Shown: positions 46,772 to 56,256, numbered from the stretch's first letter. The stretch: 64,000 nt of DNA from Maribacter arcticus (GCF_900167935.1 NZ_FUYL01000008.1:181205-245204), one strand, 5' to 3'. The notes: generated by a model not told the origin, from the sequence alone. Numbers and translations: made by a program.

Positions 46772-47335
46772 ATGGAAAAATCTAAAAAAGCATTTAAAAA
46801 TCCGATTCGGGCAGCCTTAGCCACCCTTTTAATAGGTATGCTAATGCAGGTTCTTCAATGGCCATATTCAGCAGGTATAGTATTTATTTCTTTTACTTCA
46901 ATTCTCATATTATACACCATCCGTTTTTTTAGGAAGACAGAAAAACTTACGATAGACCTTATAAAAATGGCTTTAGTTCTATTTTGGACAACCAACGGTA
47001 TATTAACCATTCTAGCTTTTCCATACACAGTAATTTTTCAAGTCGGTACAGCGCTTACATTTATAGCATGGTTTACTATGGAAGGTACTGCTTACTTTAT
47101 GGACAAGGAGGGTAATTCAAGAAATAGCCTAACTGAAATAATTTGGAACTTTGTAATGGTCATAGGCGTAATCACCATTATTTCTGGTGGTATTATGCAC
47201 TTATTAAGTTGGGACTATTCAATTCCAATTTTAACAACAGGGCTTACGATAGTAACTAGTTTTATTCTAAAGGATATTTTTACGGCCCCTAAGAAACAAA
47301 AAGATGATGTTAATAATGAGGAGTTATATTCCTAA
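46772..47335 (+). CDS. Integral membrane protein, unknown function
   Basis: A 187-residue protein with six predicted hydrophobic segments: about 13-30, 32-50, 66-82, 84-103, 121-142 and 145-165. The first segment reads ALATLLIGMLMQVLQWPYSAG, which is reminiscent of GldL-related membrane proteins, but the match is too short to claim. It follows the nuclease-like gene by 12 bases and precedes the aminotransferase by 76 bases. Confidence 0.6.
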   Translation: MEKSKKAFKNPIRAALATLLIGMLMQVLQWPYSAGIVFISFTSILILYTIRFFRKTEKLTIDLIKMALVLFWTTNGILTILAFPYTVIFQVGTALTFIAWFTMEGTAYFMDKEGNSRNSLTEIIWNFVMVIGVITIISGGIMHLLSWDYSIPILTTGLTIVTSFILKDIFTAPKKQKDDVNNEELYS

Positions 47336-47411
47336 TTAGAAGTAACCATCTGTTTCTCAAATTAAATTTTTTATAGGCAATTTTCGTATCTTTTACCCAA
47401 AGGGTATACAT

Positions 47412-48527
47412 ATGAACACTATTGACCGACGACAATGGCTTAAAACTGCTGGACTTTCTAGTGGTTTTACTTTTTTAGGTGGATTTGGAGCTTTCGCCTC
47501 ACAAATCGAAAAATCTAATTATTTCGAAAAATCAAGTATTGCAAAATTAAATTCTAATGAAAATCCGTACGGGCCATCAAAAGCAGTACGAGAGGTAATT
47601 AAAAACTCATTAGATATTGTATGCAGATACCCCTCAATGGTGCTACATCCATTGGTAGAACAAATAGCCCAGAAAGAAGGTGTAACTAAAGACCACATTG
47701 TTATAACTGGCGGTTCTACAGAAGGTTTAAAGGCTGCTGGCCTAACCTACGGAATTAATGGTGGTGAAATTATTGCTGCTGACCCTACCTTTCAATCGCT
47801 CATGACCTATGCAGAGAATTTTGGTGCTACCGTACATCGAGTTCCTGTAGATAAAAACATGGGACATGATTTAAATGAAATGGAGAAAAGAATAACAGCT
47901 AAAACAGGTTTAATTTTTATATGCAACCCTAACAACCCTACAGGAACACTACTTGATAAAAATAAATTAAGAGATTTTTGCTCTTCCGTTAGTCATAGAA
48001 CAATGGTATTTAGTGACGAAGCATACTATGATTTTATTACTGAACCCGATTACCCTTCAATGATTGAATTGGTAAAGGAGAATATGAATGTTATCGTCTC
48101 AAAAACATTCTCAAAAGTTTATGGCCTTGCAGGACTTCGAATTGGATATTTAGTTGCTAGACCAGATATTGCTACTAGACTGAAAAAAAACATTATGGCT
48201 ATGTCAAATGTTTTAGCGATTGAAGCTGCTAAGGAAGCATTAAGAGATGATGAGTTTTACAAATTTAGTGTTGCTAAAAATGTGGAAGCTAAAAATCAAA
48301 TCTATAAAACATTAAATGATTTAAACTTAGAACATCAAAAATCGCATACCAACTTTGTTTTCTTTAAAACAGGACGGCCCATAAGCGAAATGATGGCTGC
48401 CATGGAAAAAGAGAATGTTCTTATAGGTAGGCCCTTTCCACCATTTAACGATTGGGCAAGAATAAGCACAGGCACTATGGAGGATGTTATGCTATTTGAC
48501 AAGGCCTTGAAAAAAGTATTGAGCTAA
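47412..48527 (+). CDS. Tat-exported HisC-like class I/II aminotransferase
   Basis: A PLP enzyme of the histidinol-phosphate aminotransferase family, 371 residues. The N-terminus, DRRQWLKTAGLSSGFTFLGG, carries a twin-arginine motif and hydrophobic stretch, so it is predicted to be folded with PLP in the cytoplasm and exported. The core has LNSNENPYGPS, FICNPNNPTGTLLDK, FSDEAYYDF and the Schiff-base lysine in VSKTFSKVYGLAGLRIGY (about 233). A periplasmic aminotransferase is unusual; it is unlikely to be the histidine-pathway HisC. Confidence 0.85.
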   Translation: MNTIDRRQWLKTAGLSSGFTFLGGFGAFASQIEKSNYFEKSSIAKLNSNENPYGPSKAVREVIKNSLDIVCRYPSMVLHPLVEQIAQKEGVTKDHIVITGGSTEGLKAAGLTYGINGGEIIAADPTFQSLMTYAENFGATVHRVPVDKNMGHDLNEMEKRITAKTGLIFICNPNNPTGTLLDKNKLRDFCSSVSHRTMVFSDEAYYDFITEPDYPSMIELVKENMNVIVSKTFSKVYGLAGLRIGYLVARPDIATRLKKNIMAMSNVLAIEAAKEALRDDEFYKFSVAKNVEAKNQIYKTLNDLNLEHQKSHTNFVFFKTGRPISEMMAAMEKENVLIGRPFPPFNDWARISTGTMEDVMLFDKALKKVLS

Positions 48528-48641
48528 TAAATTTCTAGGCTTACTTTGAAACTATTAGTTTGCCAAAAATTTAAATGTATTGCAGCACCAATTACAATCT
48601 GGCTATAGTGAAAAAATCACCTACTAAAGAATGAGCAATAC

Positions 48642-49520
48642 CTATTTCCAAAAAGTATCACTAATAAATTGTAAGCCAACTGGTAAAGACTCACGCCAAA
48701 AAGGCCAGGTATGCGCCCCGTCCCGAACCCTGTATTCATGCGGTATTTTTAGTAGGGTTAGCTCTTTATGTAATTGGGCATTTCCTAAAGTAAGAAAATC
48801 ATCGTCCCCGCAATCAAAATATATCTTTACGGTTTTTAACTGTTCAACTGCTTTGGTTTTAACCAAGTGAAGTACATCGTAGTTTTCATAGCTCTTGTTT
48901 AATCTATTTTTACCTTTCTTACCAACCATATCGGGCATCGCTTTGGATACATACCCATTCATTCCGTCTTGCTCTGAAGAAGTAACTTCATCCTCTGTAA
49001 AAACGGCAGAACTAAATGCGGCACAGGCTCCAAAAATTTTATCATACTTTAAAGCTAATTTTAAGGCACCAGCTCCCCCCATCGATAAGCCACTAATTCC
49101 CGTGTATCGTTTTCCTTTACGAATGCGATATTGACTTTCAATATACGGCATTAATTCTGTCATAAACATATCTTCATAAGCATAAGTCCCATCCGATCTG
49201 TTCATATAAAGTCTATCATCGCCATCTGGCATTACAATAACCATTTTTTGAATATTTCCTTCTTTAATTTCATGGTCTACTATACGTTGCATACTACCTG
49301 CTTCAATCCAATCTGTTTGATTACCTGTATATCCATTTAGAAGATAAACCACAGGGTAATAACGTTCAGAATGTTCGTAACCATCTGGCAGATAAATCGA
49401 ATAATTTACTTCGGTTTTCAATAACATACTTTTCATACTGCGACTTTCCAAGACTTTACTCTGTGCATAAAGAGTAATGGTTATCGTAAACAGAAGTGAA
49501 AATAATATGAGTCTTTTCAT
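48642..49520 (-). CDS. Secreted alpha/beta-hydrolase esterase (esterase D/CE1-like)
   Basis: A 292-residue protein with a Sec signal (LILFSLLFTITITLYAQS). The nucleophile elbow GLSMGGAGALKLA is near residue 145, with catalytic Asp in YFDCGDDDFL and His in RDGAHTWPFWRESL near 268. This is the feruloyl/acetyl-xylan esterase-like family. It probably removes acyl groups from external substrates. It is convergent with the aminotransferase gene, with no clear terminator between them. Confidence 0.87.
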   Translation of the reverse strand: MKRLILFSLLFTITITLYAQSKVLESRSMKSMLLKTEVNYSIYLPDGYEHSERYYPVVYLLNGYTGNQTDWIEAGSMQRIVDHEIKEGNIQKMVIVMPDGDDRLYMNRSDGTYAYEDMFMTELMPYIESQYRIRKGKRYTGISGLSMGGAGALKLALKYDKIFGACAAFSSAVFTEDEVTSSEQDGMNGYVSKAMPDMVGKKGKNRLNKSYENYDVLHLVKTKAVEQLKTVKIYFDCGDDDFLTLGNAQLHKELTLLKIPHEYRVRDGAHTWPFWRESLPVGLQFISDTFWK

Positions 49521-49656
49521 GACAATTCATTTTTAAATTTAATAAAGACATTGACCTACTCTAAACTATATAATGTTTATCGATAATAAGTTAACTAATT
49601 AAACAAACTCTTATCAACTATAGACTAGACAAAGTACATTTGAATTATATAAAAGT

Positions 49657-50706
49657 TCAATATAGCATAAAGGCCACCATAATTATTCCTATTGCAGCTA
49701 CTGGCACAATGATAAGCATATAGAAAAATGAAATGATACTGGCTTTGAAGAAAGCGCCTAACCATGAACTTTTATAAAAATTTCGTAGTGCTAACATAAG
49801 GTATAATACAAATGAGAAGCAAATAAGCGTTTTGATTGAAGTGGGAATCTCCCACACTTTATTTACCAATAGCATAACGCAAAAAGATGTGAATATAAAG
49901 GTGAAGTAATAAAAGCTAAATACTAAATGATGGGCAAAAGTGGCCGGTTTCCAATAAAATACTTTAAGAAATACGGCAAAAAGTGGTAAAAGAAGAAACA
50001 TTGCAATAGGTATTGTATCGTATAATACCTGAATAATACCTCCACCCTGTTGTTCATAAAACTTCAGCATTTGAGCATAGAACTTACGTCCAAAGGCATT
50101 TTTATCTTCCTTCATTCCCATAGCCTCCAATTTTTGATTTAATGGTGCACCTACGGCGATAAGAGAGTCCAACAACTTGCGTTCAAAACCAAATGATATG
50201 TTTGCTATCCCCGAATCTGAAGTCATTACCGAATCTAATCCTACTAGTTCTTCGTCGGATAAGCCTATAATCTTTTGATTTTTTTTAATGGCCTTTCTGG
50301 CTTCTGTAATATCCAATGAATCTGTATTGACCGAAATAGAATCTAAATTAATTTCCTGCTCCATCCCTTTTTTGATTACTTCAGAAACCTCATTATCCGC
50401 TTTACGAACGGTAAAGGAAAAAATAAAAAAAAAGACAACTGAGATAAAGAGGTAAAACTGTGCAGGATGCAGGTATTTAAGTCGTTTTCCATCAACAAAC
50501 CGCCGTGCAAGTACACCTGGCTTTATCATGAGGGTAAGAAAACTCCTAAAGAATCTAGCGTCTATGGAAAAGTAATTTTCAATGGTATTACTAAACAAGA
50601 CACCAACGGTAAGGTTGTCCGTAGCTTCCATGCCGCAGTGAGGGCAGTATTCAAAAGATGAATCAAATGTTTGTTCGCAGTTTTTACACTGTTCTGTGGT
50701 TGGCAT
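49657..50706 (-). CDS. DUF3667 domain membrane protein with zinc ribbon
   Basis: A 349-residue protein with an N-terminal zinc ribbon (CKNCEQTFDSSFEYCPHCG, four cysteines) and then the DUF3667 core FRSFLTLMIKPGVLARRFVDGKRLKYLHPAQFYLF. Four hydrophobic segments are in the second half. The family is widespread in Bacteroidota; the function is unknown. Residues 120-200 are soluble and acidic and lie between the first and second membrane segments. Confidence 0.83.
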   Translation of the reverse strand: MPTTEQCKNCEQTFDSSFEYCPHCGMEATDNLTVGVLFSNTIENYFSIDARFFRSFLTLMIKPGVLARRFVDGKRLKYLHPAQFYLFISVVFFFIFSFTVRKADNEVSEVIKKGMEQEINLDSISVNTDSLDITEARKAIKKNQKIIGLSDEELVGLDSVMTSDSGIANISFGFERKLLDSLIAVGAPLNQKLEAMGMKEDKNAFGRKFYAQMLKFYEQQGGGIIQVLYDTIPIAMFLLLPLFAVFLKVFYWKPATFAHHLVFSFYYFTFIFTSFCVMLLVNKVWEIPTSIKTLICFSFVLYLMLALRNFYKSSWLGAFFKASIISFFYMLIIVPVAAIGIIMVAFMLY

Positions 50707-50818
50707 ATAAAAGGCTTTGTCTAAAATTACAAAATAGATGGACTCCTCCGAAGAACTAAATGTAAAATCCTAATTTATAACATGGAGCATAAGTCAATAA
50801 GCGGTTTAATTGGTATGA

Positions 50819-50905
50819 AATCATATGCTATTTTAATCACTTCAAAATCAGCAACTAAATATTTCCTTATATTGGTATGTAAACCGCCAACCACTACTTC
50901 TTCTA
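50819..50905 (+). other. Orphan copy of the DUF6090 leader block (no gene follows)
   Basis: Contains AAATCATATGCTATTTTAA, then TTCCTTATATTGG and the core AAACCGCCAACCACTACTTC (50879-50898), the same order seen before the DUF6090 genes at 59332, 62248 and 63288. Instead of ATGAT + AAATTCTT the next bases are TTCTATAACTC, so no protein starts here. It occupies the 316-base gap between the DUF3667 gene and the PepSY-like gene's terminator. Confidence 0.6.
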
Positions 50906-50924
50906 TAACTCTTCATAATACAAA

Positions 50925-50976
50925 TTAAAAACCCTGTTACCTAACTCTAAAAAACAGTTAGGCAACAGGGTATTTT
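50925..50976 (-). terminator. Terminator of the PepSY-like lipoprotein gene
   Basis: Arms ACCCTGTTACCTAAC and GTTAGGCAACAGGGT (one mismatch) with A/T runs on both sides, 47 bases after the gene's stop codon on the minus strand. Confidence 0.85.
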
Positions 50977-51022
50977 TGTTATTGCTTGGGACTATACCCC
51001 TTTTTTAACAATATAAATTATC

Positions 51023-51775
51023 TTAATCTTCATCCACAGAAAGGAAATTTCCTTCGGCATCGAAATAAACTTCCAACCCATTGCTCATGGTTACTTCAAA
51101 ATCTCCTTCATCTTCAATTTCCGCATGTACAATGGTAAGATTAGGGTAGGTCTCTTCCAAATACGACAGTGCCATCTCTGGTAATTGGGCCGGGTCTATA
51201 GTGTCTCCATCATCGTTTCCATCTTCTTCTTCCCAGTCATAATTTCCATCATCATCTTGGTCGTTTTCATCGACACCAACACCCTGGAAATCACCATTGA
51301 TATTAAAAATCAAAATGGTATCGTCATTCAATTCCACTTCGTATTGATCATTATGTTCTAGTTCTGCTTCATCTATCCCCACTCCAGGATAATTTAGCTC
51401 GATATAGTCCAAAATAACTTGCAATAAGTCTTCTTTAGCAATTTCAGAGTCATCGAAATCACCATTTTCTTGGCTGTCATCATCTATGCCTAAAAAGGTG
51501 CCATTGGCATCAAAAATAAGTTCTGTGCCATCACTTAATTCTACCTCAAAATTACCATTATCTTCTTCTTCTGCCTCATCTATGGTTAGATCAGGATATT
51601 CACTTGCCACAAAATCTAAAATCTCCACGGGCAAATCACCAACTCTAACTTTTGCATCTGCCTTTAATGCGATGCCCACGGGTAAATCATTTAGAGTATC
51701 CTCATTATTTTTGCTGCAAGACACAACAGTAAAAACACTTAAAGCAACTAGTGCCATTTTTTGAATGGTTTTCAT
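51023..51775 (-). CDS. Acidic lipoprotein with three PepSY-like repeats
   Basis: From the ATG at 51775 it has 250 residues. The signal MKTIQKMALVALSVFTVVSC ends with lipobox VVSC. The mature part consists of three PepSY-like (DUF2874-type) repeats of about 55 residues. Each reads YPxLTIDEAE...FEVELSDGTELIFDANGxFLG and they are separated by acidic linkers (GVDENDQDDDGNYDWEEED). Such domains are thought to bind and inhibit peptidases or sense peptides; no function is known here. An in-frame TTG start at 51838 would add a non-signal 21 residues and is rejected. Confidence 0.78.
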   Translation of the reverse strand: MKTIQKMALVALSVFTVVSCSKNNEDTLNDLPVGIALKADAKVRVGDLPVEILDFVASEYPDLTIDEAEEEDNGNFEVELSDGTELIFDANGTFLGIDDDSQENGDFDDSEIAKEDLLQVILDYIELNYPGVGIDEAELEHNDQYEVELNDDTILIFNINGDFQGVGVDENDQDDDGNYDWEEEDGNDDGDTIDPAQLPEMALSYLEETYPNLTIVHAEIEDEGDFEVTMSNGLEVYFDAEGNFLSVDED

Positions 51776-52164
51776 TTTTAAATTGTTTAATAGGTTAAAT
51801 TCATTTCTCATTTGGGGGTAATCAATTTTTTGATTCATAGGTATTTTAATTATAACGATGGTTTAGAATAATATGTACATCTATATATTAGCTATAACAA
51901 TTAAGATGGAAAATACCCTACCAAAAATCTAAATCTATTTGATATTCAAGATTTTTTTAGTTGTTTTTAACTTCTGTTTCTTATATCTATTGTTGTTTAG
52001 CTATTTTTTGAAAACAAACAATATTGTAGGCAGTTAGTCAAAAAATCCATGGTCATTGTTGCTCATTATTATAAGAGTTTAAAGTCTTCAATAAAACTGT
52101 ATTTGAACAACATAGCGACTGTCTTCTTGTCAACTATAGTGGTCCACCAATTAAGTTTAAACCA

Positions 52165-52215
52165 TGATTAAAAATTTCCTTATATTGATAAGGAAACCGC
52201 CAACAACTACTTCAG
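52165..52215 (+). other. DUF6090 leader block preceding a truncated DUF6090 gene
   Basis: TTTCCTTATATTGATAAGG, then AAACCGCCAACAACTACTTC, stops directly before ATGATTAAATTC. It is almost identical to the orphan copy at 50819 and to the leaders of the intact genes. It is part of the 485-base gap between the PepSY-like gene and the small minus-strand ORF, in which the rest (51776-52164) shows no other structure I could identify. Confidence 0.6.
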
Positions 52216-52290
52216 ATGATTAAATTCTTTCGGAAAATACGCTACAACCTATTGACTAAATTATGTTGCCGCACTATACATAAGAAATAG
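52216..52290 (+). pseudogene. Truncated DUF6090 gene (N-terminal 15 codons only)
   Basis: ATG at 52216 gives MIKFFRKIRYNLLTK, matching the N-terminus of the three intact DUF6090 proteins. From about 52261 the frame continues into unrelated sequence (LCCRTIHKK) and stops at 52290. The conserved membrane segment is missing. The breakpoint coincides with the end of the small minus-strand ORF at 52261, suggesting a deletion fused the two. Confidence 0.65.
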
Positions 52291-52455
52291 AAGATAAAAT
52301 ACAGATGGAATGGCAATCAGCGTTGAAATAAACAATACTCCAAGCGAAGAAAGAATCATTTTTGTAGTAGACAATTCGTTCTCTTTACTATTCTTTTTTA
52401 AGGAATAAATAACCGTTTTACGGCCTTTGGTTCTACATAAGTTATAAGAATGCAA
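52261..52455 (-). CDS. Possible small single-span membrane protein
   Basis: A 64-residue ORF. The last 30 residues are a plausible transmembrane helix (SLGVLFISTLIAIPSVFYLLFLM) after a polar region ELSTTKM. The beginning (MHSYNLCRTKGRK) looks random, and a real protein might begin at a later codon. No family recognised. It adjoins the truncated DUF6090 copy at its 3' end, so it may itself be a product of rearrangement. Confidence 0.3.
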   Translation of the reverse strand: MHSYNLCRTKGRKTVIYSLKKNSKENELSTTKMILSSLGVLFISTLIAIPSVFYLLFLMYSAAT

Positions 52456-52719
52456 CCGTTAACATGTGCTACTTCAAAGAAATATCACGCTTTGAAATTT
52501 TAATATAGCTGGTCTTCGGTGCTTTGGATGGTTTGAAAATTTTTACTGGATTTAAAAAAACAACGCGGTTATTTTATTTTATTTAACTTAACTTAGAAAT
52601 GTTAACCTTTAACTAGCTATTTGTGATTATTGAACAGGTTGAAACTTAAGATACAATAGTATAAATAATCTCCTAAACGTTGAACGGATTAATCACTGGT
52701 TAATTATTTAAGAAGAAGC

Positions 52720-53727
52720 ATGAAATTAATTCGTTTATTATACTTCATCATATTCTTAGGTCTCAGCGGATCAATTTTTGCGCAGGACACTAAGATTAGA
52801 GGTTTTATAGATATCAACTCTTCCTTAGAAAATGACCATCTAAGTTTTCAGATTGGTGAATACGATTTGTTTATCACCTCAGAGATCAACGACCGCATAT
52901 CTTTTTTAGGTGAAACCGTATTTCGTTACGATTTAGACAAAAATGATTTTGAAGTGAGTGTGGAAAGGGTCATTTTTAAATACAATTATTACGGAAATCA
53001 CAGCTTTCTGATTGGAAAACACCATACTCCTCTAAATTATTGGAATGACTCCTATCATCATGGGCGAGTTTTCTTTCCAACCATTGATAGACCCTATCTA
53101 TTTAAGGCAGGAATCATCCCCTTACACACTACCGGGGCTTCCCTGCAAGGAATGAATTTAGGAAAACTAAGGTTCGGCTATGACTTAATGGTAGGAAATG
53201 GTATTGGTTCAAATGACCTAAAGGATAACGATACACACAAATCATTAACAGCAGCGGTGCATATAAAACCCTTAGACAGGATGCGAATTGGCGCTTCCTT
53301 TTACCATGACAATATTAGTCCGGACGGAGAGGATCACCATGGTCTAGGTCTTGGAATCGAAGAAGCCGTTAAACAGCAATTATACACCGCTTCCTTTGCT
53401 TATTTTGGTAAAAAATTAGAGGTACTTACCGAAGCGACCTATGCCGCTAATACGGCGGAGAGCAGCGGTACCGTAAATTCAATTTCATCATATTTCTATG
53501 CCGGTTACAGAATTAAAGAAAAAATAATACCCTATTTCCGTTTGGACAGTTCACATTTTGAAGATGAGGAGTTTTACTATATCAATAATGATGTAACCAC
53601 CTTTACAACAGGAATTAGATATGAAATAAATTATCTAGCTGTTGTGAAACTGGAATACCAGCATGAAAGTATAAGCCTACTCGATAATATTAACAAGGTA
53701 AAACTGCAAATCGCAATAGGATTTTAA
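52720..53727 (+). CDS. Outer-membrane beta-barrel (porin-like) protein
   Basis: A 335-residue protein with a Sec signal ending FAQ (about 1-22). The mature part alternates aromatic and hydrophobic strands: DTKIRGFIDINSSLE, EYDLFITSEINDRISFLGE, KLQIAIGF at the end. It ends in phenylalanine, as barrel proteins inserted by BamA do. It resembles Bacteroidota porins/OprP-like channels of unknown substrate. The next gene starts 10 bases downstream and encodes a phosphate-binding-like protein, so phosphate or another anion is a reasonable guess. It is the first gene of the signalling cassette. Confidence 0.7.
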   Translation: MKLIRLLYFIIFLGLSGSIFAQDTKIRGFIDINSSLENDHLSFQIGEYDLFITSEINDRISFLGETVFRYDLDKNDFEVSVERVIFKYNYYGNHSFLIGKHHTPLNYWNDSYHHGRVFFPTIDRPYLFKAGIIPLHTTGASLQGMNLGKLRFGYDLMVGNGIGSNDLKDNDTHKSLTAAVHIKPLDRMRIGASFYHDNISPDGEDHHGLGLGIEEAVKQQLYTASFAYFGKKLEVLTEATYAANTAESSGTVNSISSYFYAGYRIKEKIIPYFRLDSSHFEDEEFYYINNDVTTFTTGIRYEINYLAVVKLEYQHESISLLDNINKVKLQIAIGF

Positions 53728-53737
53728 TCAATAGTAC

Positions 53738-54187
53738 ATGAAGCAAATTATTTTCAATATTGTACTTATGTTTTTACTGGGGCTGCTCACCCCTTCCTTG
53801 ATTTGTGCCCAAGATGCCCAACTTATAGTTGTTGGCAACAATGTCTCTGTTCCTTCTGAAATGGACTTCAAACAGTTGAAATCTGTCCTCCGGGGAGAGA
53901 AGATGAGATGGAACGACGGCAAGCAGGTCATCATTGCATTAATGAAATCAAACACTCCGGTTGGAAAAGAAACCTGTACCCGTATTTATAATATGAGCCC
54001 TAATGAACTAAACAAGTACTTCTTGGCACTCGTATTTCAAGGAAGAATAAAAGCCCCAACCTTTTTTACCTCGCCCAGCGAATTAAATGCATTTGTTGCA
54101 GAAACCCCGGGTGCAATAGGTGTGGTAGATAGTACTCATGATTTAACGTTGAAAATAATTACAATTGATGGTGAAACTAAATTATAA
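53738..54187 (+). CDS. PstS-like periplasmic substrate-binding protein (short)
   Basis: A 149-residue protein with a Sec signal ending LICAQ. The mature part has IVVGNNVSVPSEMDFKQLKSVLRGEKMRWNDG, the pattern of short phosphate-ABC-transporter substrate-binding homologues, then FQGRIKAPTFFTSPSELNAFVAETPGAIGVVD. At one lobe's length it is half of a full PstS. Such short proteins often accompany porins and signal proteins rather than ABC permeases; none are adjacent. A role in sensing a ligand for the cyclase behind it is an inference. Confidence 0.75.
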   Translation: MKQIIFNIVLMFLLGLLTPSLICAQDAQLIVVGNNVSVPSEMDFKQLKSVLRGEKMRWNDGKQVIIALMKSNTPVGKETCTRIYNMSPNELNKYFLALVFQGRIKAPTFFTSPSELNAFVAETPGAIGVVDSTHDLTLKIITIDGETKL

Positions 54188-54253
54188 ACTCCTATCATCG
54201 CTCTCATACACTATAGGTTACTCAGCATATTCTAAAAATCATATAGCCAATTA

Positions 54254-55642
54254 ATGATTCTATCTGTACAATCTAAAATATTAATGACCGTCTTATCGGT
54301 CGTGCTTATGTTTGCCCTTTTTATTCTTTTTTATTACCCCGCTAGGCAAGAAAGTATTTTACTTGAAAATTATAATTCTGAAATTGAACATTATGCTAAT
54401 TCTGTTGCACTGGGTGTAAAGATTGCCCTTACCGAAGAAAATTTTGAAGGGGTAGAAATGTCCTTAAATTACGTACGGGATGATAATCGTTTACAGTTTG
54501 TAAGTATTATTCAAAATGATAGTATTTGGAATGAAAATAGCTCAGGTTTTGAAATAAAAAAAGAGGTCTTTATGACCTTCCCTGATAGTATAACGGTTGA
54601 CCCTTATCTTGCCTCCACAGAAGATTTTATAATCAAGACAAGTCCGTTTTCCACACCTGCAATGAATGGGGAAGTAATGCTTAGCTTTTCTACGAATGAA
54701 ATTGCAGTGGGCAGACGACAAATACGTATTGCATCTGCAATTGCAAGTTTAACCGTTTTTGTAATAGGTCTTTTAATTGGGTATTGGTTGGCCAGAAAGA
54801 TATCTGTACCTGTCTTGGAACTACGGGACGCGGCTAACCGGGTAGGAGAAGGAGATTTTACGCAATCCGTAATTAATACCTCTAAAGATGAAATAGGTGA
54901 ACTGAGTATTGCCTTTAATAAAATGGTACGGGATCTGAATTCCGCTCAAATTGAAATTTCGAAACGTACCGAAGAGCTAACCGAAGAGAAGAAAAAATCT
55001 GACGAACTTTTGCTGAACATTCTGCCTATTGAAACAGCCATGGAGCTGAAATCTACTGGAACGTCCAAGGCAAAATATCATGAATCCGTCACTGTTTTAT
55101 TTACTGATTTCAAAGATTTCACCTCCATTTCAAAAACCATGAGTGCCACCCAGCTGGTATCAGAATTGCATAATTGCTTCTCTAGGTTTGATCACATTAT
55201 TAGAAAATATAATATCGAAAAAATTAAGACTATTGGGGACGCTTATATGTGCGTGGCAGGGTTGGATACTGAAAATGAAGATCATCATTTTGATGTAATC
55301 AAAGCGGCTATAGAAATAAACGAATGCATGAAGGAATACAGAAGGGAGAAAGAAGAAAGAGGGGAAATAGGTTTTGAGATACGAATAGGAATACATTCAG
55401 GGCCCGTTGTTGCCGGTATTGTAGGGGTTGACAAATTTGCCTATGATATTTGGGGAAGTACAGTAAACTTGGCTTCAAGAATGGAAAAGAACAGTGAGCC
55501 AAATAAAATCAATATATCCCACTCGCTATATCAAGTCGTTAAAACAAAATATGAATGTACTTGCCGGGGAAAAATAGTGGTAAAGGGTCTAAATGAAATG
55601 GAAATGTATTTTGTGAATGGGCCAAAGGAATCCTTTTCTTAG
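54254..55642 (+). CDS. Membrane-bound class III adenylate cyclase with HAMP domain
   Basis: A 462-residue receptor cyclase. Transmembrane helix 1 is about 7-27, an extracytoplasmic sensor about 28-152, helix 2 about 155-178, then a HAMP domain (about 180-235) and linker (TEELTEEKKKSDELLLNILP). The catalytic domain (about 265-455) has both metal aspartates (VLFTDFKDFTS and TIGDAYMC), the purine-specifying Lys in IEKIKTIGD and Asp in YDIWG, and transition-state Asn and Arg in WGSTVNLASRME. The Lys/Asp pair points to ATP, so the product should be cAMP. The HAMP linkage suggests activation by a periplasmic signal. Confidence 0.9.
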   Translation: MILSVQSKILMTVLSVVLMFALFILFYYPARQESILLENYNSEIEHYANSVALGVKIALTEENFEGVEMSLNYVRDDNRLQFVSIIQNDSIWNENSSGFEIKKEVFMTFPDSITVDPYLASTEDFIIKTSPFSTPAMNGEVMLSFSTNEIAVGRRQIRIASAIASLTVFVIGLLIGYWLARKISVPVLELRDAANRVGEGDFTQSVINTSKDEIGELSIAFNKMVRDLNSAQIEISKRTEELTEEKKKSDELLLNILPIETAMELKSTGTSKAKYHESVTVLFTDFKDFTSISKTMSATQLVSELHNCFSRFDHIIRKYNIEKIKTIGDAYMCVAGLDTENEDHHFDVIKAAIEINECMKEYRREKEERGEIGFEIRIGIHSGPVVAGIVGVDKFAYDIWGSTVNLASRMEKNSEPNKINISHSLYQVVKTKYECTCRGKIVVKGLNEMEMYFVNGPKESFS

Positions 55643-55857
55643 CAACTAAGAAGTACTCAGTGATGTGGAATTAATCTGTTATTCATCTTTCTGTTTTTTT
55701 TAATGAATTATTTTGAAACATTTTTAAAACAAAGGACAATTGTTTTACTGAACTAATGCTTCAAAAAAAGTTAACTATCTATTCAACTGCACTATTATAG
55801 CAAAAACGAACTATTTTTTATATATTTAAAAGGTTGTACCGTTAAAACTGCCTGCCT

Positions 55858-56256
55858 ATGTCAGCATACGAAATTGAAATTATCTTAAGCAGGCAGCTGG
55901 CAGATAGTCTTACAGTGCCAGTTTTTATAGTAAATCCTGAAGGAACCTTAATTTTTTACAACGAACCCGCAGAAGAAATACTAGGTAAAAAATTTGAGAA
56001 CACCGGGCCAATGCCCGTAGATGATTGGGGCACTTCATTTTTTCCACAGGATGAGGATGGAAGGGATTTAGCCCCGGAGGAACTCCCGTTGGTACAAACC
56101 ATAAAAAACAAGGTGCCGGCACACAAGAGCTTTTGGATCAAGTCCCTTAATGGCAAATACACTAAAATATCGGTAACCTCTATTCCTATAATTGGGCGAT
56201 CTAAAAAATTTTCGGGCGCTATGGCCATTTTCTGGGATAATGATTTCATAGGATGA
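55858..56256 (+). CDS. Stand-alone PAS domain protein
   Basis: A 132-residue cytosolic protein made almost entirely of one PAS domain: LTVPVFIVNPEGTLIFYNEPAEEILGKKFENTG at about 18-50, and ISVTSIPIIGRSKKFSGAMAIFWD at the end. It has no kinase or cyclase domain and may be a sensor for its neighbour. Its stop overlaps the start of the MBL gene by 4 bases, so the two are translationally coupled. It follows the cyclase by 215 bases, in which no gene was found. Confidence 0.8.
   Translation: MSAYEIEIILSRQLADSLTVPVFIVNPEGTLIFYNEPAEEILGKKFENTGPMPVDDWGTSFFPQDEDGRDLAPEELPLVQTIKNKVPAHKSFWIKSLNGKYTKISVTSIPIIGRSKKFSGAMAIFWDNDFIG

Noticed and set aside
48631..48870. Plus-strand ORF of 79 codons between aminotransferase and esterase
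   Set aside because: Lies antisense within the conserved C-terminus of the esterase.
50819..50905. Leader-block repeats as a CRISPR array
   Set aside because: Copies are kilobases apart, without regular spacers or cas genes.
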